A stretch of DNA of 26,213 nucleotides. It comes from Clostridia bacterium (GTDB taxonomy: Bacteria; Bacillota; Clostridia; Christensenellales; QALW01). This document shows positions 9,101 through 14,509 of this stretch, one piece after another. Numbering within the stretch: the first letter of the stretch is position 1; every line of letters begins with the position of its first letter. The stretch spans positions 1-26,213 of the forward strand of contig CAAGID010000026.1 of assembly GCA_900769815.1 (NCBI GenBank), read 5' to 3'. The notes under the pieces were generated by a model that was given only the letters and a program-made list of their open reading frames with translations, was not told where the DNA came from and ran no database searches. A program made the position numbers and the translations under genes.

Positions 9101-10693
9101 AAAGGAAAACAGCTTCTTGCACTAAAAATAAAGGCAGAAAGCAGTTTTACAATATTTATGGGCTATGCAAAAAGCATAGAAGAATTAAAGAGCCTGAAAG
9201 CAGAAGTGGATAATGCCGACGTTGATTTATGGCTTGACGAAGTAAAAAATCATTGGGAAGAAATTTCTAACAGAATACAGATAAAAACACCCGATGAAAA
9301 GCTTAACACAATTTTTAATAATTGGCTTTATTATCAATGTTTTTCATCGCGCTTGCAGGCAAGATGCGGTTTTTATCAGGCAGGCGGTGCCTTCGGCTTC
9401 AGAGATCAGCTTCAGGATTCAATGATGCTTGTTATCTCTGACCCTGAGTACGCAAGAAATCATATCTTAAAATGTGCAGCCCATCAGTTTAAAGAGGGCG
9501 ACGTTCAGCATTGGTGGCACGAGCCTTATCTTGGTGTTAGAACACTTGTCAGCGATGACCTTTTGTTTTTACCTTACGTTACAGCCTTCTACGTCCGTTC
9601 AACGGGCGACACAAAGATTTTTGATGAGGTAGTCCCTTTCCTTGAAGGGCACTCTCTTTCAGGCAGGGATGATCTCTATGAAAATGCGTGGCAGTCTGAT
9701 GAAAAGGGTACGCTTTATGAACATTGTATCCGCGCAATAAAGCTTGCAATTTCAAGAACAGGCGAAAACGGACTTCCTCTCATTTTAGGGGGCGACTGGA
9801 ATGACGGAATGAATAATCTTGGCAAAAAAGGTAAAGGCGAAAGCGTGTGGCTTGGCTGGTTCTTGTTTACCGTAATAAGCGATCTCATGCCTTATGTAAG
9901 AACTGAAGGTAAGTATTTGAAAAAGCACGCCCAAAAGCTTTATGAAGCGCTAAATACGGTTTGTTGGGATGGGCAGTGGTATCTTCGTGCCTTTGATGAT
10001 GAAGGCAGGAAAATCGGCAGTCAAGAAAACGAGTGTGCACAGATAGATGCAATTTCTCAGGCGTGGTCGGTTCTTTCAGGTGCGGGAAAATACGCTGAAA
10101 ATGCGATGAAAAGCGTTGAAAAGCATCTTATTGATACTCAGTACGGCATAGTTAAACTTCTTACACCGCCTTTTTCGGAAAATTACGGAGCAGGTTATAT
10201 CTGTGATTATATTCCCGGTATACGTGAAAACGGCGGACAGTATACTCACGGTGCACTGTGGGTTGCTCGTGCATTTTTTGAAATGGGTCAATCAGAAAAA
10301 GGTTATGAAATTTTAGATATGATTAACCCCATAAGCCATAGCTTTAATAAAAGTTCAGCACAAAGATATATGCTTGAACCCTACTCTATCCCAGCCGATA
10401 TATATTCTAACGAAGAAAATATTGGTAGAGGCGGATGGAATTGGTACACCGCATCGGCATCTTTATACTTTACCACCGTGCTTTCAGGTTTGTTGGGAAT
10501 CAATATGGAAGACGGTAAAATTAGCGTAAATCCCCATATTCCTTCTTCGTGGAACGAGTTTTTTGTTAAAATCGATACGCCTTTACACAAATACGATATA
10601 AAGGTGTTAAACCCATCTAAAAGAAGAGAAGGTACTGAAAGCATAACGGAAATCAAAAAAGATGATAAAACAGAAATAAGAGTTGTTATGTAA
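3134..10693 (+). CDS. Cyclic beta-1,2-glucan synthase-like protein (GT84 / glucoamylase-like / GH94)
   Basis: This 2519-residue protein resembles NdvB/Cgs. Residues 1-200 are a charged leader region. Hydrophobic segments at about 220-265 precede a processive GT-A glycosyltransferase domain with D429-G-D431 and R561-W562 in ERWLRGDW. Further membrane segments lie near 590-635 and 710-755. Residues about 770-1290 match the glucoamylase-like domain (SPTNLGFALLS, GTMFEYLMP, HMAHHSGMG), which in Cgs proteins does transglycosylation and cyclisation. Residues about 1335-2510 are a GH94 module with two beta-sandwich repeats and an (alpha/alpha)6 barrel; GGDWNDGM carries the candidate acid Asp2224. 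The family makes beta-1,2-glucan from UDP-glucose in the membrane and trims it by phosphorolysis. GGGAGG lies 7 bases before the start. It has no partner gene and ends at a clear terminator. Linkage and cyclisation are inferred from the family. Confidence 0.85.
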   Translation: MNHALKRYVKKQYNKLQHLFLYTEGTESPWLEDNKNRILNISASLIKSLPSRKLPEGYREIRILELSREISKQTLGNINGETLCLFEKFDLTNDEYDFLPTALKISLVDMVIDMLEEKNYDNAPAAVKSLILFSELDFDEMREKCLEQEKLLLKDEVYLASDSNTKAVYRNEISRLSKKSGKSEKEICEIAMLNGSITKNLFSKDNFMFLNCIGLNKRNKQNVFFYILFTIIPAVVCAVLWWLLPVKTGARIILSLASIAPAMVFFNSVINRWVLRTIRPHKPMRLKSEFSDVPENKTAVTLTVMFSDKDSIKKAVKTIEEYYLGNRLENGVYLILADLKESDKEVLQEDEYLKNLFEKSIEELNERYGNFFGGIIRARQENGKKYSGWERKRGAIEQLVKFIKNDEEIFGIFINKELFKEVKYICTLDGDTVIPPDSIIKLLGVIAHPINKDKGLVQPLIGTMPERQTPFQKILAPTGGIDAYSQPVGEVYNDLFNSGTFCGKGIFDVDKYNEKVKIQPNTVLSHDLLEGEMLSSLGANDVVFLDEFPKEPISYYKRKERWLRGDWLLVPYLFSKIKPLSKWKIFFNLVQSQFFTGIFIKALVAPFFGIYAYLIWALCLFELSMPTVFAWCDTLRFSMEKHAFNDSKENRINSVKRSVLNKLFLPLEAWIGINTMIKGLWRRFVSHKKILEWSTFASTNSQKKQKEFFKFFLPSTVLAILFYFVCVYNGVGIILGLIALSLWILTPYFAYNLGKQGNKLRYELMPDDVNNLKILYARTLRFFHEALEDNEYLMPDNLQLKPYKGYAKRTSPTNLGFALLSVPCGLKAGIYSPSYCVKSLKKQIDAIKKLDTFKGHLYNWYDLNLKRPMGHYVSSVDSGNYCAALITIKGSVDAIKSRHVFSKPYGIGDAIYSCLDSLPEDFQSHLKEYADSFYELSGKKAFEKALSLLNDGIIASAEGTEFIISTVKCWTDDYKGLSFSDKIFKKIEDTKEFNLRPLKEYLNSFPKSVSETLSISDFDCQLEERVWSLGREKYKNLLKEIRNEFQKIYNYAYSINLTLDEIEGYIDEFLENIDFGCLYNPKKKLLAIGMDKDGRSVNCYDMLVSEARLTSYIAIALGKIPAEHWFSLLRPFTRVMETPLCLSWSGTMFEYLMPDIFIKPTENSMLSVSNKIAVKAQMEFCGKNGLWGISESAFNAFDVSGEYKYKAFGVQKTAISSEKSEKVFSPYSTMLAFEYEPEACMENIARFVENGCAGIFGMFEALDTKRAGIVYSHMAHHSGMGLTALTNYLYNGAIRKMFSSVSNISASKVLLEEKMPLGVLPRKELKENEQTEPLKESPYVREFIAPDKQSTETLILAGGQVRGEVSSKGRIKLYHGALFVGEAYLYVKDEKTKSISYLPVKEQNVQYKTIFYPEKTEFSYCDNIENSSFEFYTLEDSNEFLWRVKVKNKKEIVSQKEIMLFIKPALNGEDAFNAHPYFNGLFIEAEKEENTLKFRNRKTQKEVWLSSVCEGDVSFQTNAMDALGRGNDFSKPACAFEDFKKYPITPLMCINTKISLERQEEKSVDFLLTMNKKSNLKNKAAVNLSCDNAKIYSNGVISAFALTKEQWLLSLKIASIKDSSYRNAQGSASPDTLWQYGISDSIPLLTLLLPKDFSKEKLKFVLKCIDYLMSSGSLMQVLIIEDTVGDYLDGAFNYTDREIRALISKDKIYHIKRSGISDEKLREILCMSFLKITVEGDITEQIIKVDSFIAIENIKVQENKYPPSKNEDFEGTFDNGFGKFINDGKEYFIYKKTPVPWVNVISNKNFGTLLCENGGGYSWQGNSALNKLSPWYNDAVTNPLGEALYLRDNKLNRFWSITRDPVDSGDDHSTVFGKGYAVYSYNGFGMNQKQTVFVHKEKSIKVIKVDIENIRDLSAFYFIKPVIGEKVQDAFKFIEVVNIDGMLCAKRNNEYMFIYAKNAEYCDNEREFFGNGDIKRPQAVYNDEFLKCSKGKQLLALKIKAESSFTIFMGYAKSIEELKSLKAEVDNADVDLWLDEVKNHWEEISNRIQIKTPDEKLNTIFNNWLYYQCFSSRLQARCGFYQAGGAFGFRDQLQDSMMLVISDPEYARNHILKCAAHQFKEGDVQHWWHEPYLGVRTLVSDDLLFLPYVTAFYVRSTGDTKIFDEVVPFLEGHSLSGRDDLYENAWQSDEKGTLYEHCIRAIKLAISRTGENGLPLILGGDWNDGMNNLGKKGKGESVWLGWFLFTVISDLMPYVRTEGKYLKKHAQKLYEALNTVCWDGQWYLRAFDDEGRKIGSQENECAQIDAISQAWSVLSGAGKYAENAMKSVEKHLIDTQYGIVKLLTPPFSENYGAGYICDYIPGIRENGGQYTHGALWVARAFFEMGQSEKGYEILDMINPISHSFNKSSAQRYMLEPYSIPADIYSNEENIGRGGWNWYTASASLYFTTVLSGLLGINMEDGKISVNPHIPSSWNEFFVKIDTPLHKYDIKVLNPSKRREGTESITEIKKDDKTEIRVVM

Positions 10694-10723
10694 AGGGGAG
10701 AGCATATCTCCCCTTGACTTTTT
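10693..10723 (+). terminator. Terminator of the glucan synthase-like gene
   Basis: AAGGGGAGA (10693-10701) and TCTCCCCTT (10707-10715) form a 9-bp stem with a 5-base loop, followed by GACTTTTT. It starts at the last base of the stop codon. Confidence 0.8.
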
Positions 10724-10742
10724 CACTGTTTATAAATATAAT
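10714..10742 (+). promoter_or_regulatory. Promoter of the ygiQ gene
   Basis: TTGACT (10714-10719) and TATAAT (10737-10742) lie 17 bases apart, close to consensus. The -35 box overlaps the final bases of the upstream terminator stem. Transcription should begin near 10749, giving a leader of about 23 bases. It may drive ygiQ, era, the yqzL-like gene and recO together. Confidence 0.75.
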
Positions 10743-10771
10743 TATATTACTATAAACAAAAGGAATTTAGT

Positions 10772-12607
10772 ATGAATACAGAATTTTTGCCCGTTACAAT
10801 AGAAGAATGTCAAAAACGCGGTTGGGAAAGACCTGATTTTGTTTACGTTACAGGAGATGCCTACGTTGACCATCCCAGCTTTGGACCTGCCATCATTTCA
10901 AGGGTATTGGAAAAGCACGGCTACAAGGTTGCAATGCTTCCTCAGCCCGATTGGAAGAATATTCAGGAATTTAAGCGATTTGGCAGACCTAAATACGGCT
11001 TTTTAGTTTGTTCAGGTAATATTGACCCTATGGTAAACCACTATACCGCCGCCCATAAAAGAAGAAGCACCGATGCCTATTCTCCGGGAGGTAAAATCGG
11101 TATGCGTCCTGACAGAGCAGATATTGTTTACTGCAACTGTATCCGTCAGGCATATAAAAATATGCCCATAGTTATCGGCGGAGTGGAAGCAAGTTTAAGG
11201 CGTTTTGCACATTACGACTGTTGGGATAATAAAGTTCGTGCATCAATTCTTGTTGATAGCGGTGCTGACCTTCTTTTATACGGTATGGGCGAAAGAAGTA
11301 TAGTTGAAGTTGCCGATGCCCTTTCTTCCGGTATCGATATTAAAGATATAACCTATGTAAAAGGCTCGGCTTATCTTACAGAAACACCCGAAAACGTTTA
11401 TAACGGCAAAATTATTGAAAGCTTTGAGGAAGTTAAATCAGATAAAGATGCATATTGCCGTGCATTTATGGCACAGTATAATGAGCAGAATCATTATTCA
11501 GGTAAAACGCTTATCCAAAAACACGGCAGAAGCTTTGTTGCGGTAAATCCGCCTTCTGACCCCTTAACGGAAAGCGAAATGGATGAAGTTTACGCCTTGC
11601 CTTATACAAGATTGCCTCATCCTATGTATGATTCTCTTGGCGGAATCCCCGCAATTAAGGAAATTGAATTTTCAATAACTGCAAACCGTGGCTGTGCTGG
11701 TGCTTGTTCATTTTGTGCAATTACATTTCATCAAGGCAGAGTATTACAGTCGCGAAGTGAAAAATCAATAATAGAAGAAGCAAAACTGTTAGCAACTCTT
11801 AAAGGGTTTAAAGGATATATTCACGACGTTGGCGGACCTACTGCAAACTTCTACGGTAACGGATGTAAAAAGCAGAAGGAATCAGGTGCTTGCAAGGAAA
11901 GACAATGTCTTTATCCAAACATCTGTCCTCAGTTTAAGCCTGACCATTCAAGATATATTAAGCTTTTAAAGAATCTTAGAGAGGTTCCCAAAGTGAAAAA
12001 AGTGTTTATCCGTTCAGGCTTAAGATTTGACTGTGTGTTAGCTGATAAACGCTTTGGCTCTGAATTTTTAAAGGAGCTATGCACCCATCACGTTTCAGGT
12101 CAGCTAAAGATTGCACCTGAACATATCTCTGATAAAGTTTTAAAATATATGGGTAAGCCCGGGGAAAAGGTTTATAATGAGTTTTCTCAGAAGTACAAGG
12201 AAATGAACAAACGGATAAACAAGGAACAATACCTTGTGCCATATCTGATTTCAGGCCATCCCGGTAGCGACTTGAAGGAAGCCGTAAAGCTTGCCGAATA
12301 CTTACATAAGCATAGAATCAACCCTGAACAAGTGCAAGAGTTTTATCCCACACCGGGCACACTCTCTACCTGTATGTTCTATACTGAAAAAGACCCTCGT
12401 ACAGGCGAAAAGCTTTACGTTGCCAAGGATATTAAGGAAAAGATAATGCAAAGGGCATTATTACAGTATAAAAAGCCCGAGAATTATGAAATCGTAAAAA
12501 AAGCACTTTTGCAGGCGGGCAGGCAGGATTTAATCGGTTTTACAGCAAACTGCTTAATAAAACCTCGCGTTATTAAAAACGATTTTACCAAAAGGAGAAA
12601 GAAATGA
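10772..12607 (+). CDS. ygiQ: YgiQ family radical SAM protein
   Basis: The 611-residue protein belongs to the YgiQ (formerly UPF0313) radical SAM family. An N-terminal cobalamin-binding-like region (about 20-200, with VIGGVEASLRR) precedes the radical SAM barrel. The barrel carries the [4Fe-4S] ligands Cys308-x3-Cys312-x2-Cys315 within NRGCAGACSFC. A second Cys-rich stretch near residues 367-390 (CKKQKESGACKERQC) is typical of the family. The C-terminal extension ends in a lysine/arginine-rich tail. The reaction catalysed is not established, so only the SAM-radical chemistry is inferred. The start follows AAAGGAA by 6 bases. The stop codon overlaps the era start as ATGA, so the two are translationally coupled. 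Confidence 0.93.
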   Translation: MNTEFLPVTIEECQKRGWERPDFVYVTGDAYVDHPSFGPAIISRVLEKHGYKVAMLPQPDWKNIQEFKRFGRPKYGFLVCSGNIDPMVNHYTAAHKRRSTDAYSPGGKIGMRPDRADIVYCNCIRQAYKNMPIVIGGVEASLRRFAHYDCWDNKVRASILVDSGADLLLYGMGERSIVEVADALSSGIDIKDITYVKGSAYLTETPENVYNGKIIESFEEVKSDKDAYCRAFMAQYNEQNHYSGKTLIQKHGRSFVAVNPPSDPLTESEMDEVYALPYTRLPHPMYDSLGGIPAIKEIEFSITANRGCAGACSFCAITFHQGRVLQSRSEKSIIEEAKLLATLKGFKGYIHDVGGPTANFYGNGCKKQKESGACKERQCLYPNICPQFKPDHSRYIKLLKNLREVPKVKKVFIRSGLRFDCVLADKRFGSEFLKELCTHHVSGQLKIAPEHISDKVLKYMGKPGEKVYNEFSQKYKEMNKRINKEQYLVPYLISGHPGSDLKEAVKLAEYLHKHRINPEQVQEFYPTPGTLSTCMFYTEKDPRTGEKLYVAKDIKEKIMQRALLQYKKPENYEIVKKALLQAGRQDLIGFTANCLIKPRVIKNDFTKRRKK

Positions 12608-13488
12608 AAGAATATAAATCAGGCTTCTGTGTTTTATGCGGAAGACCTAACGTAGGAAAATCAACTTTAATGAATCATTTTGTAGGGCAGAAGGTTGCTA
12701 TTGTTTCGCCTAAAGCACAAACGACACGTAACTGCATTCGCGGTATTGTAACTCAGGAGGACTGTCAGATAGTTTTTCTTGATACTCCCGGGATCCACAA
12801 ACCCAAATGCAAGCTCAACGAGTTTATGGTAAAAACACAAAAGGAAGCGGCAGTCGGTGCTGATTTTACTTGTGTAATGCTTGATATTACTCAGGAAATC
12901 GGTGCAACTGATGAGCACATTATTAAGGAATATTCATCTTCAGGCACGCCTTGTGCCATTGTTTTAAATAAAATTGACTGTGTTGAAAAGGAAACAGTTC
13001 TTTCTTATTTAACTAAGCTTGCAAAATATGACGTTATGATTATTCCCGTATCGGCTGAAACGGGGGAGGGAACAGATGAACTCTTAAAGGTTATAAAGGA
13101 GCATCTTCCCGAAGGTCCGCAGTATTTCCCCGAAGATATGGTATGTGATTTTCCTGAACGATTTTTAGCTTCTGAAATTATTAGGGAAAAGGCACTTTTG
13201 AACCTTAATGATGAAATTCCTCACGGAATCGGTGTTTCCATTGAAAAAATGCAGGAGCAGTATAACGGCAATATTCGTATTACTGCCGATATAGTCTGCG
13301 AAAGGGATTCCCATAAAGGCATTATTATCGGTAAAAAAGGTGCAATGATTAAAAAAATCGGCACTGAAGCAAGGGAAGAATTAGAGGCGCTTCTTGATGC
13401 TAAAGTGTATATTGAACTTTTTGTAAAGGTTCGTGATAATTGGCGTAATTCAAATAACGTTCTTAAAGATTTAGGATATACAGAATAA
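12604..13488 (+). CDS. era: GTPase Era
   Basis: The 294-residue protein has full-length Era architecture. The P-loop GRPNVGKST is at 13-21, the switch/G3 motif DTPGIH at 60-65, and the G4 motif NKID at 122-125. A C-terminal KH RNA-binding domain carries GIIIGKKGAMIKKIG. In bacteria Era binds the 3' end of 16S rRNA and helps mature the 30S subunit, linking ribosome assembly to the cell cycle. The gene starts inside the ygiQ stop codon and precedes the yqzL-like gene and recO. An era-yqzL-recO order is also seen in Bacillus. Nothing appears missing or altered. Confidence 0.97.
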   Translation: MKEYKSGFCVLCGRPNVGKSTLMNHFVGQKVAIVSPKAQTTRNCIRGIVTQEDCQIVFLDTPGIHKPKCKLNEFMVKTQKEAAVGADFTCVMLDITQEIGATDEHIIKEYSSSGTPCAIVLNKIDCVEKETVLSYLTKLAKYDVMIIPVSAETGEGTDELLKVIKEHLPEGPQYFPEDMVCDFPERFLASEIIREKALLNLNDEIPHGIGVSIEKMQEQYNGNIRITADIVCERDSHKGIIIGKKGAMIKKIGTEAREELEALLDAKVYIELFVKVRDNWRNSNNVLKDLGYTE

Positions 13489-13492
13489 TTTT

Positions 13493-13526
13493 AAAATCAC
13501 CGCGAAAACTACTTTGGGGTGATTTT
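13493..13526 (+). promoter_or_regulatory. Hairpin covering the yqzL-like ribosome site
   Basis: AAAATCACC (13493-13501) and GGTGATTTT (13518-13526) form a perfect 9-bp stem. The right arm contains the Shine-Dalgarno sequence GGGGTGAT of the following small gene. The five T just before its ATG also give it a weak terminator shape. It could reduce translation of the small gene or attenuate transcription between era and recO. This is inferred from structure only. Confidence 0.5.
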
Positions 13527-13527
13527 T

Positions 13528-13668
13528 ATGGATGATAGAATTGACAGAGCATTAATGAAAATGTTCTTAAAAACAGGCGACCCGTATTATTATACGGCTC
13601 GAGGAATTTTAAGAGAAAGGGATAAAAATGGGGGAGCAGGTAAAGATTCAGGCGGTAGTTCTCAATAA
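13528..13668 (+). CDS. yqzL: YqzL-like small protein between era and recO
   Basis: This 46-residue ORF is preceded by GGGGTGAT, a strong match to the 16S anti-Shine-Dalgarno, with five bases before ATG. The core KMFLKTGDPYYYTARGILRE follows the YqzL pattern (Lx-F-xxTG-[ND]-P-xYY-xxxx-L) at the genomic place where Bacillus has yqzL, between era and recO. The Gly/Ser-rich C-terminus (GGAGKDSGGSSQ) arises where it overlaps the first 41 bases of recO in another frame, so that tail may be selected mainly as recO sequence. YqzL has no established function. The usual aromatic residue before the core is absent here. Confidence 0.7.
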   Translation: MDDRIDRALMKMFLKTGDPYYYTARGILRERDKNGGAGKDSGGSSQ

Positions 13669-14362
13669 AGTTGATTTTAAGGATAACGACCGCATTTTAA
13701 CGCTTTTTTCACCGCAAAAAGGAAAGGTAACGGTTTCCGTTAAGGGCGTTAAAAAGCAAAATTCCAAGCTCCGTGCAGGAAGCGAAGTTTTCGCTTTCGG
13801 CACTTACATATTAACTGAAACCCGCGGTAGATATACGGTAACGGGTTATGATTCCATTGACTCCTTCCACGAACTTCGTGAAGATTTTGACCGCCTTTCC
13901 TTTGCCGCAATGCTACTGAAAATCTGTGATAAAGCAATTTCACCCGACGAAAGTGAGGTTGAGCTTTTCTCACTTTTAATCGACAGTCTTCATAAGCTTC
14001 GTGAGGATATTCCTTTAGCTTATACAGTAAGCGTATTTTTAATGAAGTTCTGTATAATATTTGGCTATCAGCCTGAACTTAATAAATGCGTCGGCTGTGG
14101 CTGTGAAGACGACCTTGTCTGTTTATCGCCCCAATTGGGTGGTATCAGTTGTATAAACTGTAATTCTTGTGAGCATTTGGTTATTACAGGTGGTTGCCTT
14201 TATTATTTGAGAAAAATCTGTTTAGGCGAGGATGTATTTTTATATAAGCCTACGGAAAAGCAGATAAAAGAGCTTTACCGTGCTTCTTGTTACTATACGG
14301 CATATTTTTTTGACGAAAAAATAAAAATTATGGATTATATAAACAAGTATCAGCTTGTCTGA
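13628..14362 (+). CDS. recO: DNA repair protein RecO
   Basis: The 244-residue protein is RecO, which together with RecR loads RecA onto SSB-coated single-stranded DNA in recombinational repair. An N-terminal OB fold (about 5-80, with AVVLNKVDFKDNDRILTLFS) is followed by an all-helical region. A zinc site is formed by Cys154-x2-Cys157 and Cys175-x2-Cys178. The start lies 41 bases inside the yqzL-like ORF, preceded by a GAGAAAGG-type site. This implies coupling to the small gene. It is the last gene of the ygiQ-era-yqzL-recO transcript and is followed directly by a terminator. Confidence 0.95.
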   Translation: MGEQVKIQAVVLNKVDFKDNDRILTLFSPQKGKVTVSVKGVKKQNSKLRAGSEVFAFGTYILTETRGRYTVTGYDSIDSFHELREDFDRLSFAAMLLKICDKAISPDESEVELFSLLIDSLHKLREDIPLAYTVSVFLMKFCIIFGYQPELNKCVGCGCEDDLVCLSPQLGGISCINCNSCEHLVITGGCLYYLRKICLGEDVFLYKPTEKQIKELYRASCYYTAYFFDEKIKIMDYINKYQLV

Positions 14363-14386
14363 AAAGCAGGGACCGCCTGCTTTTTT
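14362..14386 (+). terminator. Terminator after recO
   Basis: AAAAGCAGG (14362-14370) and CCTGCTTTT (14376-14384) form a 9-bp stem with a 5-base loop, and the T-run continues to 14386. It ends the ygiQ-era-recO unit. Confidence 0.85.
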
Positions 14387-14413
14387 ATCAATATTAAATA
14401 TGTAAAAAAACGG

Positions 14414-14442
14414 TTGCCAATTTTTGCAATTTGCATTATAAT
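14414..14442 (+). promoter_or_regulatory. Promoter of ppdK
   Basis: TTGCCA (14414-14419) and TATAAT (14437-14442) are separated by 17 bases. A 5-bp inverted repeat TGCAT / ATGCA flanks the -10 box at 14432-14436 and 14443-14447. Transcription should start near 14449, giving a leader of about 60 bases. Confidence 0.8.
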
Positions 14443-14509
14443 ATGCAGTGAATGTAAATAAGTACATTAAAGAGCAAAAATGCTTATAAATTTTAGGAGG
14501 TTTTATAGT

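Noticed and set aside
14480..14509. Upstream ATG for pyruvate phosphate dikinase
   Set aside because: It precedes the AGGAGG at 14495-14500 and has no site of its own. Starting at 14510 also puts the phospho-histidine at the family's usual residue number 455.
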